Below are positions 1 to 8,666 of a stretch of DNA of 64,000 nt, one piece after another. Position 1 is the first letter of the stretch. Each line of letters starts with the position of its first letter. Source of the DNA: an uncultured Eubacteriales bacterium (lineage in GTDB: Bacteria; Bacillota; Clostridia; Christensenellales; CAG-917); contig URIZ01000002.1 in NCBI GenBank assembly GCA_900548005.1, positions 62,001 to 126,000 of the forward strand, in the 5' to 3' direction. The notes beneath the pieces are model-generated. The model was not told the DNA's origin. It ran no database searches and saw only the letters and a list, made by a program, of their open reading frames with translations. The translations under genes and the position numbers were made by a program.

Positions 1-13
1 TATTGGTGGAATA

Positions 14-1348
14 ATGGCATTATTTGAAAGTCTTTCTGACAGAATGAATCACATATTCTCGAAACTGCGCAACAAGGGCAGATTGACGGAACTTGAAATA
101 AAGCAAGCGATGCGCGAGATTCGCGTTGCGCTTTTGGAGGCGGACGTAAACTACAACGTCGTGAAGGACTTCACGGCAAAGGTTAGCGAAAAGGCATTAG
201 GAGAAGACATTCTCAAGTCTTTGACGCCTGCGCAACAAATCGTGAAGATCGTCAACGAAGAGCTTTGCGCGCTCATGGGCAGCACTCATCAAAAACTTGC
301 CGTCAGCGACAAACAACCCACGATTTATATGATGTGCGGTTTGCAAGGCGCGGGCAAAACCACGATGTGCGGCAAACTTGCAACCTATCTCAAAAAGCAA
401 AACAAAAAAGTGCTGCTCGTTGCAGGGGATATATACAGACCTGCCGCAATACAACAACTCAAAGTCGTTGCGGGCAAAGCGGGCACAGAATGTTTCGAGA
501 TGGGGCAAATCGATCCCGTCAAGATTGCAAAAGCCGGCGTTGAGTATGCCATCAAAAACGGCTACGACACGATGATAATCGACACGGCAGGTCGTTTGCA
601 TATCGACGAGGCTCTTATGGACGAGCTTGTCAACGTCAAAAAAGCGGTCAATCCCACAGAGATTTTGCTTGTGGTGGACAGCATGACGGGACAAGACGCA
701 GTCACAGTTGCGGATACGTTCAACAAAAAACTCGATATAACCGGCGTCATCATGACGAAACTTGACGGCGACACTCGCGGCGGCGCGGCGTTGTCCATAA
801 AAGCGGTGACGGGCAAGCCTATCAAATTCAACGGCACGGGCGAGAAGATGGAAGATCTCGAACCTTTCCATCCCGAACGCATGGCATCGAGAATACTCGG
901 CATGGGTGACGTGCTTACGCTCATAGAAAAGGCAGAGCAGGCTATATCCCAAGACGAAGCTCTCAAACTGCAAAAGAAACTGAAAGAGAATTCTTTCAAT
1001 CTCGAAGACTATCTCACTCAGCTTGAAAGCATGAAGAAGATGGGCAACCTTCAAGATATGATGTCCATGATCCCTGGCATGTCCGGCAAGCTCAAGCAAG
1101 GTGCGCAAATCGACGAAAAGCAAATTGCAAAAACCAAGGCGATCATTCAATCTATGACTCCCAAGGAAAGACGCAACCCCGAGATCATCAAAGCCTCTCA
1201 AAGAAAGCGCATTGCAAAGGGTAGCGGGACGAGCATCCAAGAAGTCAATCAACTGCTCAAACAGTTTGAAATGACCAAAGATATGATGGCTCGCATGCAA
1301 AAGGGCGGTTTGAAAGGATTGCGCGGCTTGAAAGGTCTTTTCGGCTGA
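14..1348 (+). CDS. ffh: Signal recognition particle protein Ffh (SRP54)
   Basis: SRP GTPase that, with 4.5S/scRNA and FtsY, targets nascent membrane and secreted proteins to the translocon. The 444 residues match the usual length. An N-terminal helical N domain (about 1-100) is followed by the G domain with P-loop GLQGAGKTT (109-117), DTAGR (190-194) and TKLDGD (248-253). A Met-rich M domain (about 310-444) contains the SMTPKERRNPEII segment typical of the RNA-binding part. The start is ATG 14, with GGTGG just upstream; whatever precedes it lies outside the window. It heads the ffh-rpsP-khpA-rimM-trmD cluster common in Firmicutes. Confidence 0.97.
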   Translation: MALFESLSDRMNHIFSKLRNKGRLTELEIKQAMREIRVALLEADVNYNVVKDFTAKVSEKALGEDILKSLTPAQQIVKIVNEELCALMGSTHQKLAVSDKQPTIYMMCGLQGAGKTTMCGKLATYLKKQNKKVLLVAGDIYRPAAIQQLKVVAGKAGTECFEMGQIDPVKIAKAGVEYAIKNGYDTMIIDTAGRLHIDEALMDELVNVKKAVNPTEILLVVDSMTGQDAVTVADTFNKKLDITGVIMTKLDGDTRGGAALSIKAVTGKPIKFNGTGEKMEDLEPFHPERMASRILGMGDVLTLIEKAEQAISQDEALKLQKKLKENSFNLEDYLTQLESMKKMGNLQDMMSMIPGMSGKLKQGAQIDEKQIAKTKAIIQSMTPKERRNPEIIKASQRKRIAKGSGTSIQEVNQLLKQFEMTKDMMARMQKGGLKGLRGLKGLFG

Positions 1349-1466
1349 TAAGCTGCAAAAATCGGCAAGACTATTCCAAAACTCGCCGAAAAATAGAAAT
1401 ATATAACACAAAATATATATAAAAACAACAAAAAAAACAATTTTTCACACAAGGAGAATCAACACT

Positions 1467-1715
1467 ATGGTTAAACTTAGACTCACCAGAATGGGCGCAA
1501 CCAAAGCACCTTTCTATCGCATCGTCGCAATGGACTCTCGCAAGGCAAGAGACGGCAAATACATTGACCAAATCGGCATCTACAACCCCGTTTCCGAACC
1601 CAAGCAAATCGTTATCGACGCCGACAAAGCAAAAGAATGGCTCGCAAAAGGCGCACAACCCACCGACACCGTTATGGGTCTTCTCGTTTCTCAAGGTATC
1701 GTCGAGAAAAAGTAA
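1467..1715 (+). CDS. rpsP: 30S ribosomal protein S16
   Basis: Small-subunit protein S16, 82 residues, the family's normal length. It starts MVKLRLTRMGATKAPFYR, and the conserved MDSRKARDGKYIDQIGIYNP segment follows. A good ribosome binding site (AAGGAG, about 1451-1456) precedes ATG 1467. The 118-bp gap after ffh is AT-rich and shows no clear terminator, so the gene may be co-transcribed with ffh. It is followed 13 nt later by khpA. Confidence 0.97.
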   Translation: MVKLRLTRMGATKAPFYRIVAMDSRKARDGKYIDQIGIYNPVSEPKQIVIDADKAKEWLAKGAQPTDTVMGLLVSQGIVEKK

Positions 1716-1728
1716 TTGGTGATTTCAA

Positions 1729-1968
1729 ATGATTGAATTGGTCGAATATCTCGTCTCATCGCTCGTTCCCGACGGCGATTACACCGTCGAGATGATAGAA
1801 GGCGCCAATGCAAACGACATCATTGTCACGATTGCAAAAAAGGACATCGGAAAAGTCATCGGCAAGCAGGGCAGAATTGCAAAAGCAATCCGCACTCTCG
1901 TCAAATCCGCAAGTGCAAAAAGCAACGTGAAATACAATGTCGTCATTGAAGAGAAAAATGAAATCTGA
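1729..1968 (+). CDS. khpA: KhpA-family KH-domain RNA-binding protein (YlqC)
   Basis: Small single-KH protein of 79 residues between rpsP and rimM, the conserved position of ylqC/khpA in Firmicutes. The KH core KDIGKVIGKQGRIAKAIRTL carries the GxxG-type loop (IGKQGR). In other Firmicutes KhpA pairs with KhpB (Jag/EloR) and affects cell elongation and division; that role is inferred from the family. The 3' end overlaps the start of rimM by 11 nt. Confidence 0.93.
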   Translation: MIELVEYLVSSLVPDGDYTVEMIEGANANDIIVTIAKKDIGKVIGKQGRIAKAIRTLVKSASAKSNVKYNVVIEEKNEI

Positions 1969-2461
1969 GTTGACTATCGGAAAGGTTTTGAAACCGCGCG
2001 GACTCAAAGGAGAATTGAAGTTTGAGACTTATTCTTCCGATCCCGCACGGTTTTCTTGCCTGAAAAAACTCGGTATCGACAATACGGAATACGCCGTTGA
2101 GCGTATCAGCGTGGAAGGCAACGTGGCTTATTGCGTGCTTTTTGGCGTTGACAGCGTGGAAAAGGCGGAAAGTTTGCGCGGAAAACTTGTCACTTGTGAC
2201 AGGAACGATTTGCCCGCGCTTGAAGAAGGAGAGCATTATATCGTGGACATGATCGGTCTTGCCGTGGTCGTAAACGGCGAAACGAAAGGCAGAATCAGCG
2301 ACATTTTGCAATATGGATCTGCCGACGTGTACGTTGTCAAAAACGGCGACGTTCAGTTCAGTTTCCCTGCGATAAAAGGCGTTGTCAAACAGGTTGACAT
2401 CGATGGCGGAAAGATTGTCGTTGATGATTTTCTATTTGACAGAGTGGTTGTCTACAATTGA
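1958..2461 (+). CDS. rimM: Ribosome maturation factor RimM
   Basis: 16S rRNA-processing/30S assembly factor that acts on S19 and the 30S head. The start is set at ATG 1958 (MKSELTIGKVLKPRGLKGEL), not the in-frame ATG 1937, because family members begin just before the xxGxIxxxxGLKGE segment. This gives 167 residues, the usual length. The N-terminal RimM barrel is followed by a PRC-barrel (HYIVDMIGLAVVVNGETKGR...). It overlaps the khpA stop, which suggests translational coupling, and is followed by a stem-loop at 2468-2505. Confidence 0.95.
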   Translation: MKSELTIGKVLKPRGLKGELKFETYSSDPARFSCLKKLGIDNTEYAVERISVEGNVAYCVLFGVDSVEKAESLRGKLVTCDRNDLPALEEGEHYIVDMIGLAVVVNGETKGRISDILQYGSADVYVVKNGDVQFSFPAIKGVVKQVDIDGGKIVVDDFLFDRVVVYN

Positions 2462-2467
2462 TGCTTT

Positions 2468-2505
2468 CAACAAATTCGGCGCATTAGATAGCCGAATTTT
2501 TGTTG
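2468..2505 (+). terminator. Stem-loop after rimM, possible terminator
   Basis: CAACAAATTCGGC and GCCGAATTTTTGTTG form a strong inverted repeat around a 10-nt loop. The T-rich 3' arm makes it terminator-like, although the following T-run is short. The 134-bp gap to trmD supports partial termination or attenuation here. Confidence 0.5.
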
Positions 2506-2610
2506 TATAGAACGATATATTACTTCGTTTGGCAAATCGAGAAGATATATCTTTTTATATAAGGAATTTCAAAAACCGTCGGTCTTGTCCGCGGTATGAA
2601 AGGTGAAAAA

Positions 2611-3330
2611 ATGAGATTTGACGTTCTTACGATATTTCCCGAATATTTTGACGTGCTGCGTCTTAGCCTTCTCGGAAAGGCGATAGACGGCGGCAAATTT
2701 GACGTTCAAGTCACAAATATCCGCGATTTTTCAAAGGACAAGCATCTCAAAACCGACGATACGCCTTACGGTGGCGGCGCAGGAATGGTGATGACTCCCG
2801 ATCCCATCGTGAGCGCAATCGAAACGCTCGATCCCAATCACGAGGCATGGAGAGTGTATATGTCTCCGCGCGGCAAGCGGCTCGGCCAAAAGAAAGTGGA
2901 AAGCCTTGCAAAAGAGAAGAGAATACTCATCCTTTGCGGCGACTACGAAGGTGTGGATCAAAGAGCCATCGACATTGCAATAGACGAAGAGTTGTCAATC
3001 GGCGATTATGTGCTTACGGGCGGCGAATTGCCTGCTCTTGTGACCATAAACGCCGTGGCAAGATACGTTGACGGAGTGCTTGGCAGTGACGAATCCACCA
3101 AGGAAGAGAGCTTTTCCAACGGACTTTTGGAATACCCGCAATACACGCGCCCCGAAAACTATCGCGGCTACAAAGTGCCCGAAGTGCTGCAATGCGGCAA
3201 TCACAAGGACATCGAGAAGTGGCGACTTGAAAAATCGCTTGAAATAACGATGAAAAATCGTCCTGATTTGTTCAGAGAGTTGGATTTGAAAGAGTTTTTG
3301 CCGACCAAGAAGTCGAAACGTCGCAGATAA
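2611..3330 (+). CDS. trmD: tRNA (guanine-N1)-methyltransferase TrmD
   Basis: Methylates G37 of tRNAs next to the anticodon, preventing +1 frameshifting. The start is ATG 2611 (MRFDVLTIFPEYFD): AAAGGTG at 2599-2605 is well placed for it, whereas ATG 2596 is itself upstream of that site. The 239 residues match the family. Visible SPOUT-knot motifs are TPYGGGAGMVM, LCGDYEGVDQRAID and LSIGDYVLTGGELPA. It sits in the standard rimM-trmD order; rplS, often next, is displaced to 5.6 kb by rbgA-rnhB-yraN. Confidence 0.97.
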   Translation: MRFDVLTIFPEYFDVLRLSLLGKAIDGGKFDVQVTNIRDFSKDKHLKTDDTPYGGGAGMVMTPDPIVSAIETLDPNHEAWRVYMSPRGKRLGQKKVESLAKEKRILILCGDYEGVDQRAIDIAIDEELSIGDYVLTGGELPALVTINAVARYVDGVLGSDESTKEESFSNGLLEYPQYTRPENYRGYKVPEVLQCGNHKDIEKWRLEKSLEITMKNRPDLFRELDLKEFLPTKKSKRRR

Positions 3331-3351
3331 CCGAACAAATTGCTCGCACGC

Positions 3352-3377
3352 CGTATCGCAGTTTTCAATGCGATACG
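3352..3377 (+). other. Intergenic hairpin between trmD and rbgA
   Basis: CGTATCGCA and TGCGATACG form a perfect 9-bp stem around an 8-nt loop. No T-run follows, so it is more likely an mRNA processing or stabilising hairpin than a terminator. Confidence 0.45.
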
Positions 3378-3413
3378 CGCAGTTTCACGTTTAATAATAA
3401 AAGGAGAATGACA

Positions 3414-4274
3414 GTGAATATACAATGGTTTCCCGGTCATATGACGAAAGCAATTCGCATGATGGAAGACAATCTTCGTCTTGTGGACGCGCTTATATAC
3501 GTTATTGACGCAAGAGCGGTGTATTCTTGCGACAATCCCCTTTTCAACAAACTTTTGCAAGGCAAAAAAGTCCTTTACGTCTTCAACAAATGCGACCTGG
3601 TGGACAAAAACGACCTTGCGCTTTGGTGCGATGAGTTCAAGCGACAGGGCAAACCTTTCGTCAAGGCGATAGGCACGTCCGGCGACTGCTCGCAAATCGT
3701 TGCGGGGCTCAAACAAGTCGTTTCCGACAAAATCGAAAAATACGCCGCAAAAGGCGCGAATATATCTGTCAGAGCAATGGTTGTGGGCGTGCCAAACAGC
3801 GGAAAATCCACAATCATCAACGCTATGGTCAAAAAGGCGAAAGCGGTGACGGGGGACAGACCCGGAGTCACGCGCGGAAAGCAATGGCTGTCCATTGACA
3901 ACGTAGACTTTTTGGACACTCCCGGCACGCTGTGGGGCAAGTTTGAAGATCAAAAAGTCGCGCATCATCTTGCTTATATCGGCTCGATAAGAGAAGACAT
4001 CCTCGATGAGTGTGAGCTTGCGTTCGACTTTCTTGACGAGATAAAAAAACTTTATCCGCAAAACCTTGCGGATCGTTACAATTTGAGCGGCGAAAACGAT
4101 GATACGCTTGCGATTTTTGAAGAAATCGCATCGACAAGAGGGTTCAAGCTCAAAGGCAATCAGCCCGACTACGAGCGCACGGCAAAGATGATAATCGACG
4201 AGTTCAGGAAGGGCAAACTTGGCAAAATCATGCTTGAAAAACCCAAAGCGAAACTTGTTCTCAAAGAAAATTAA
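3414..4274 (+). CDS. rbgA: Ribosome biogenesis GTPase RbgA (YlqF)
   Basis: Circularly permuted GTPase needed for late 50S assembly. Motif order is G4 (NKCD, about 58-61), then G1 (GVPNSGKS, about 125-132), then G3 (DTPG), the permutation that defines the family. It opens with IQWFPGHMTKA, the conserved RbgA start. The GTG at 3414 is preferred because AAGGAG (3401-3406) is 7 nt ahead of it; the ATG at 3408 is only 1-2 nt from that site and would add two residues. Downstream is rnhB, as in Bacillus. Confidence 0.95.
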   Translation: MNIQWFPGHMTKAIRMMEDNLRLVDALIYVIDARAVYSCDNPLFNKLLQGKKVLYVFNKCDLVDKNDLALWCDEFKRQGKPFVKAIGTSGDCSQIVAGLKQVVSDKIEKYAAKGANISVRAMVVGVPNSGKSTIINAMVKKAKAVTGDRPGVTRGKQWLSIDNVDFLDTPGTLWGKFEDQKVAHHLAYIGSIREDILDECELAFDFLDEIKKLYPQNLADRYNLSGENDDTLAIFEEIASTRGFKLKGNQPDYERTAKMIIDEFRKGKLGKIMLEKPKAKLVLKEN

Positions 4275-4365
4275 AAACAAAGAAATATCCGACAATATCG
4301 ATATTCTAAACACATAAAATCGGTTTTTTGACCAATTTATAAAACGCAAAACCAAGGATAAAATT

Positions 4366-4974
4366 ATGGTTAGACCCGAAGATCTGATGACGTATGAAAA
4401 TCAATTGCGCGAAAAAGGTTATCGCTACATTTGCGGCGTTGACGAAGTGGGGCGCGGTCCGCTTGCAGGACCTGTGACTTGCAGCGCGGTGATTATGGAT
4501 CTTGACGATTTGATTGTCGGTGTGAACGACAGCAAAAAAGTGTCCAAAAACAAGCGTGAAAAGCTCTTTGACGTGATTTTGTCAAAGGCGGTTGCGGTGT
4601 CCACGGTGTCTTATCCGCCCGAAAAGATCGACGAGATGAACATTCTCAACGCAACAAAGGCGTGTATGAAGGACGCAATTATGTCCCTTGACGTCACGCC
4701 CGATATCGTCATCGTTGACGCGTTGGAGCTGGATATTCCGTACAAGACGTTCGGCATCGTGCACGGAGATGCATTGTCCTATTCGATCGGCGCGGCTTCT
4801 ATCGTTGCAAAGGTGACAAGGGACAGATACATGGAAGACATGGCAAAAGTCTATCCGCAATACGACTTCGATCACAACATGGGCTACGGCACGGCAAAGC
4901 ACATCGCGGCTCTCAAAGAGTTTGGCGCAACGCCCATACACAGAAAATCGTTTATAGGACACTTTGTCAAATGA
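4366..4974 (+). CDS. rnhB: Ribonuclease HII
   Basis: Cleaves RNA in RNA-DNA hybrids and initiates removal of misincorporated ribonucleotides. The 202 residues carry the catalytic DEVGRGPLAG motif (26-35), the middle segment DIVIVDALEL and the C-terminal HNMGYGTAKH, all typical of RNase HII. The start is ATG 4366, with AAGGAT 7-8 nt upstream. The stop overlaps the yraN start by 4 nt (ATGA), so the two are translationally coupled. Confidence 0.96.
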   Translation: MVRPEDLMTYENQLREKGYRYICGVDEVGRGPLAGPVTCSAVIMDLDDLIVGVNDSKKVSKNKREKLFDVILSKAVAVSTVSYPPEKIDEMNILNATKACMKDAIMSLDVTPDIVIVDALELDIPYKTFGIVHGDALSYSIGAASIVAKVTRDRYMEDMAKVYPQYDFDHNMGYGTAKHIAALKEFGATPIHRKSFIGHFVK

Positions 4975-5456
4975 ATACGAAAAAAATCGGTGAAGTCGGC
5001 GAGAGTCTTGCTCGCAACGTGTATGAAGAAAATGGGTATACCGTCCTTGAAACCAACGCAAAATACGCAGGGTGCGAGGCGGATCTGATTTGCGAGTGCT
5101 ACGTCGATGAAAACGGCAACGTGCAAAAGCGCAAAAAGAAAAGCTCGTTTGTGAAACTTTTTCACAAATTGCTTGGCATAGAGCCGCTTGAGAAGGGCGA
5201 ACGCACGATAGTTTTTGTTGAAGTCAAGACGAGATCTTCATCGGATATGGGCGCGCCGCAAGAGGCGGTGACGCCGTACAAGGCGGGCAGATACGTGACG
5301 CTTGCAAAGGCGTATCTTGTCGAGCATCGCCTTCAAAACGTGAACGTGCGATTTGACATTTTCGCCGTTGACGACACGGGCTATGAGCTTATCCAAAACG
5401 CATTCACGGAGAATGACGCAAAGTACCCTAAAAACCGAGTGAGTTTCAGAAAATAA
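4971..5456 (+). CDS. yraN: YraN/UPF0102 family nuclease-fold protein
   Basis: Member of the UPF0102 family, which adopts a restriction-endonuclease-like fold; the biological role is not firmly established. The N-terminal helix (IGEVGESLARNVYEENGY), the EADLI strand (36-40) and VFVEVKTR (81-88) supply the E-D-ExK arrangement. At 161 residues it is longer than the roughly 120-residue norm. A charged insert (about 42-78, with KRKKKSSFVKLFHKLLG) sits between the acidic strand and the VEVK strand. It overlaps rnhB by 4 nt. Confidence 0.88.
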   Translation: MNTKKIGEVGESLARNVYEENGYTVLETNAKYAGCEADLICECYVDENGNVQKRKKKSSFVKLFHKLLGIEPLEKGERTIVFVEVKTRSSSDMGAPQEAVTPYKAGRYVTLAKAYLVEHRLQNVNVRFDIFAVDDTGYELIQNAFTENDAKYPKNRVSFRK

Positions 5457-5528
5457 CGCTTATCCGCTCGATTTTGCGTCAGAAATGCAAAAAAATCATT
5501 AAAAAGTCAGATTTTATTGTTTATTCGC

Positions 5529-5557
5529 TTGTTAATAAACTTTATTTATGATAATAT
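5529..5557 (+). promoter_or_regulatory. Promoter of rplS
   Basis: The -35 TTGTTA (5529-5534) and -10 TAATAT (5552-5557) are 17 bp apart, with a TGA extended -10 at 5549-5551. Predicted start is about 5564, giving a ~70-nt leader. Confidence 0.6.
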
Positions 5558-5565
5558 AACACGCG

Positions 5566-5628
5566 TGACTCGGATGTTCCGCTGGCAAGAGACGCTTGTG
5601 AAAGAACATTTGGAAAATACAGGAGGTC
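5566..5628 (+). promoter_or_regulatory. Ribosomal protein L19 leader-like RNA structure
   Basis: Just ahead of rplS, GATGTTC (about 5573) pairs with GAACATT, enclosing an inner GGCAAG/CTTGTG hairpin; AGGAGGT follows. This nested hairpin resembles the Firmicutes L19 leader through which L19 is thought to control its own synthesis. The family assignment rests on structure and position, not on an alignment. Confidence 0.55.
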
Positions 5629-5632
5629 CAAT

Positions 5633-5971
5633 ATGAACATTATCGACACTATCGAAAGAGAAGGCATGAAACAAAACTTGCCTGCAATCGCAATCGGTGA
5701 CCAAGTTAAGGTCAACGTCAAGGTTGTTGAAGGTACGAGAGAACGTATCCAAACCTACGAAGGAACCGTCATCGCAAAGAAAAACGGCGGCATCCGCGAG
5801 ACCATCGTCGTGCGTCGCGTGACGTTTGGCGTCGGCGTTGAAAGAACGTTCCCCATCCATTCACCGAAGATCGACAGCATTCAAGTTGTGCGTCACGGCA
5901 AAGTGCGCCGCGCTAAACTCTATTACTTGAAGAACAGAACCGGTAAGGCTGCAAAACTCAAAGAAGTCTAA
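5633..5971 (+). CDS. rplS: 50S ribosomal protein L19
   Basis: Large-subunit protein at the 30S-50S interface, 112 residues. Typical segments are FAIGDQVKVNVKVVEGTRER-like residues 22-42, GIRETIVVRRVTFGVGVERTF and VRRAKLYYLKNRTGKAAKLKE. AGGAGG lies just upstream of ATG 5633. It has its own promoter and leader rather than being fused to trmD, and is followed after 22 nt by a membrane protein gene without an intervening terminator. Confidence 0.97.
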   Translation: MNIIDTIEREGMKQNLPAIAIGDQVKVNVKVVEGTRERIQTYEGTVIAKKNGGIRETIVVRRVTFGVGVERTFPIHSPKIDSIQVVRHGKVRRAKLYYLKNRTGKAAKLKEV

Positions 5972-5993
5972 TACCGTTTTCGGAGAGAATTTT

Positions 5994-8141
5994 ATGAAAA
6001 AAAGAATTGTTTTCATAAGTGCAATTGTGCTAGTCTGTGTGCTAGCACTTTTCGCATTTACCGCTTGCAACACGGCAAGCAGTGAAGTTGGCGAAGAACT
6101 TGTCAAAAACGGCGATTTTTCTTCATTCAACACCACCACCAAGAAGTTCGACGGTTGGACAACGTCTTCATCGAGCGTGATTTTTTATCGTTCGCTCGTG
6201 TCGGACGACGAGACCAACAACTACGCATTGTCAATCGACAACACGTCTGCAGGTTACAACTATTTGCAACAGTCCATCAAAGTGGACAACGGCAAGATCT
6301 ACAAGGTCAGCGTTGAGTTCAAGATCGAAAGCGACCTTTCCAACAAGACCGGCGCATACGTGACTTTCCTTGAAAACGTCGATTACAAATTCGTGTCGCA
6401 CTCAACCAAGACCAACGGTTTTGTCACCAGCACGTTCTACGTTCGTCCCAAGAACACCGACTATCTCACGCTCGCGCTCTGCATCGGCTCAAAAGACAAT
6501 GCTTGCAAGGGCAAAGTGTACTTTGACAACGTGTCCGTTCAACGCGTAGAAAAAGTGGCGGAAGGTTATTCCGTTGTCAACTTCAAGAAAGCCAAGACCG
6601 TCATGACCAATGCGGACGCAAACGGCATTTGCTTTATCGTGCTTATGACTCTGTTCGGAGTGGTGGCACTTTGCGGCGCATACATCCTTGTAAGACGCGT
6701 GTACGCAAGAAAAGACGCTTTTGTCGATTTCGGCGCAAGCGTTGCATACGAAAAGAAAGCACCCAAGGCGCAATCCAAGTGGTACAACAACAATTGGTTT
6801 ATCGCATCGATGATTATGATCGGCGCTGCGCTTTTGAGACTTATCTTCTTGCTCACCATGTACGGCATGGGCGGTGAAATGACCGGCACTATCAAAGTGG
6901 CAAAAGAGTATCTCGGCGTCAACAACGGCGTGTTCAACTTCTTTGAGAAGATGTCCGCGCTCAACACCACAAGCACCTATTCGCCGGGCGCGCTCTACAT
7001 CCTTGCCGTTCTCGGTTTCACAACCAAGGGGCTTGACGCAATGTCAACTTCAATCGTGTTCCGTCTTATCAACTTGATTGCGGACGTTGCGGTTGTTGGC
7101 ATGATCTATTTCTACGGTCAAAAACGCGTGGGCAACAAAATTGCGACAATTTACGCTTGTTTGTACGCACTTCTTCCGCTCTCGCTTGTCATGAGCGGCA
7201 TCAACGGCACGTTTGAGTGCTTGCTCATCGCGCTTGTGATCGCATCTCTCATCCTTATGATAGAGAAGAAGTATCTTGCAACCTACTTTGTCATGACGCT
7301 TGCAGCAGTGCTCGACATCCGCGCTCTCGCTGTTGCGCCCATCATCGTCGCATACTTTGTGTATATGTACATCAAGGACGACGAAAACGCAAAGAAATTT
7401 ACGTCCAACCGCGCAAAGATCGTCTTTGGTCTTGTTGCGTCATTCGTGCTTGCATACTTGCTCACGATCCCTTGCTCTATCCACCAAATCCAAGGCGGCG
7501 ACGCTTTCTTCGGATTCAAAGTCATGGTGCAAGAGATGACCAACACCAAGTTCTTTGTCAAGGATGCGTTCAACCTTTACGGTATGGTCGCAATGAATGG
7601 CAAGACTTCGCAACAAAGCGTCAACATTCTCAACCTTATCTTCATCCTTGTGCTTGAAGCATACGTCATCTCGCTGTACTTCAAGAACCGCAACAAACAA
7701 GAGCTTCTCCTTCTTGCGTCCTTCACGCTGGCAGTGATTGCAGTGTTCACAATCAAAGTGACCTACACCTACTTGTTCTTGTCCTTGGCTCTTGCGCTCA
7801 TCTACACGATGATCAGCGGCGACAGAAGAATGTACTTTGTCACAAGCGGCATCGCAACGCTCGGATTTATCAACTTCGCGCAACTTATGAACCAAAGCGG
7901 TTTTGTCAAGAGCGGCGTCATCAACAGCTCTCTCACGAGCTTTGAAACAACCGGTCCGTTCTACATCGTGTTCAGCGTGCTCGCAGTGCTCCTTGTCGGC
8001 TACTACGCATACGTGACCTACTCGATCACCAACAACACCAAGATCGTTGACATCAAGGCTATGCCCGATTCTCTTGCAACCACCATCAAATTCGGCATCA
8101 AGAATTTGAAAGCAAAGTTTGCAAAGAACGACGAAGAGTAA
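5994..8141 (+). CDS. Multi-pass membrane protein, GT-C glycosyltransferase-like, with N-terminal extracytoplasmic domain
   Basis: 715 residues. The first 25 form a lipoprotein-like signal ending FTAC (Cys25). Next is an exported beta-rich module (about 33-180, with LVKNGDFSSFN and FDGWTTSS) resembling galactose-binding/CBM-type domains, then a single helix near 210-235. From about residue 265 there are roughly ten hydrophobic segments with short polar loops, including YSPGALYILAVLGF and the NGTFECLLIAL region, resembling lipid-linked-sugar GT-C (PMT/ALG-like) enzymes. A role in cell-surface glycan assembly is inferred. Start ATG 5994 follows GGAGAG. A strong terminator lies downstream (8171-8202). 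Confidence 0.65.
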   Translation: MKKRIVFISAIVLVCVLALFAFTACNTASSEVGEELVKNGDFSSFNTTTKKFDGWTTSSSSVIFYRSLVSDDETNNYALSIDNTSAGYNYLQQSIKVDNGKIYKVSVEFKIESDLSNKTGAYVTFLENVDYKFVSHSTKTNGFVTSTFYVRPKNTDYLTLALCIGSKDNACKGKVYFDNVSVQRVEKVAEGYSVVNFKKAKTVMTNADANGICFIVLMTLFGVVALCGAYILVRRVYARKDAFVDFGASVAYEKKAPKAQSKWYNNNWFIASMIMIGAALLRLIFLLTMYGMGGEMTGTIKVAKEYLGVNNGVFNFFEKMSALNTTSTYSPGALYILAVLGFTTKGLDAMSTSIVFRLINLIADVAVVGMIYFYGQKRVGNKIATIYACLYALLPLSLVMSGINGTFECLLIALVIASLILMIEKKYLATYFVMTLAAVLDIRALAVAPIIVAYFVYMYIKDDENAKKFTSNRAKIVFGLVASFVLAYLLTIPCSIHQIQGGDAFFGFKVMVQEMTNTKFFVKDAFNLYGMVAMNGKTSQQSVNILNLIFILVLEAYVISLYFKNRNKQELLLLASFTLAVIAVFTIKVTYTYLFLSLALALIYTMISGDRRMYFVTSGIATLGFINFAQLMNQSGFVKSGVINSSLTSFETTGPFYIVFSVLAVLLVGYYAYVTYSITNNTKIVDIKAMPDSLATTIKFGIKNLKAKFAKNDEE

Positions 8142-8170
8142 TACTAGACTAAAAATCATCGCGTATTTAC

Positions 8171-8202
8171 GAAATGCCCGCAATTTTGCGGGCATTTCTT
8201 TT
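8171..8202 (+). terminator. Terminator after the GT-C-like gene
   Basis: GAAATGCCCGC and GCGGGCATTTC form an 11-bp stem with a 6-nt loop, followed by TTTTG. Confidence 0.85.
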
Positions 8203-8365
8203 GTTCGCTTGATTTTTAGTCTGCTAACCGCGCAGAAAATCTCAGTTATCATATCATACATGGTTAAAAGTTCCAACCGCAATTTCACGAGATTGTCTGC
8301 TTGGTGGATGCGCCGTTGGCGCAAGCGGATATTTTTCATTTCGTTTGTAGCATGTAGCGATAATA

Positions 8366-8389
8366 AAAAGCACTCTTTCGAGTGCTTTT
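8366..8389. terminator. Terminator of the XRE regulator gene
   Basis: AAAAGCACTC/GAGTGCTTTT, 10-bp stem with a TTTC loop and T-runs on both strands. It abuts the stop codon of the minus-strand gene. The stem sequence recurs at 9124-9149. Confidence 0.75.
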
Positions 8390-8634
8390 CAATCCAAATC
8401 TATGTTGTTTGCGTCAAACGACGGGGAATTGAGAAACTCGCTCACCGATACTCCCAAACCGTTTGCAAGCATAATCACGGTTTTCAAAGTAATGTTTTTG
8501 GTGCGTCGTTGCATAATGCTTTTTATCGTCGCAAAAGGAATTCCGCTCAATATTGCAAGTCGGTATTGAGTGATATTTTTCTCTTCAAGATATTGACATA
8601 GCCTGTCAACTACGACGTCGTTCAATGTTTTCAT
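8389..8634 (-). CDS. Small XRE-family helix-turn-helix regulator
   Basis: 81 residues, almost entirely one Cro/C1-type HTH: LCQYLEEKNITQYRLAILSG then IPFATIKSIMQRRTKNIT (recognition helix about 31-46), ending with LANGLGVSVSEFL. There is no ligand or protease domain, so it is probably a simple DNA-binding repressor. It is divergent from the membrane-protein gene at 8786. The intergenic space holds a perfect 10-bp inverted repeat overlapping the -35 of that gene, a likely operator. Target and signal are unknown. Confidence 0.88.
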   Translation of the reverse strand: MKTLNDVVVDRLCQYLEEKNITQYRLAILSGIPFATIKSIMQRRTKNITLKTVIMLANGLGVSVSEFLNSPSFDANNIDLD

Positions 8635-8666
8635 AACTCTATTTTATAGTACTTCGCAAAAAATAT

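Noticed and set aside
197..1411. 404-residue minus-strand frame opposite ffh
   Set aside because: Shadow of ffh with unlikely Cys/His/Phe-rich composition; similar long shadows occur opposite most genes here.
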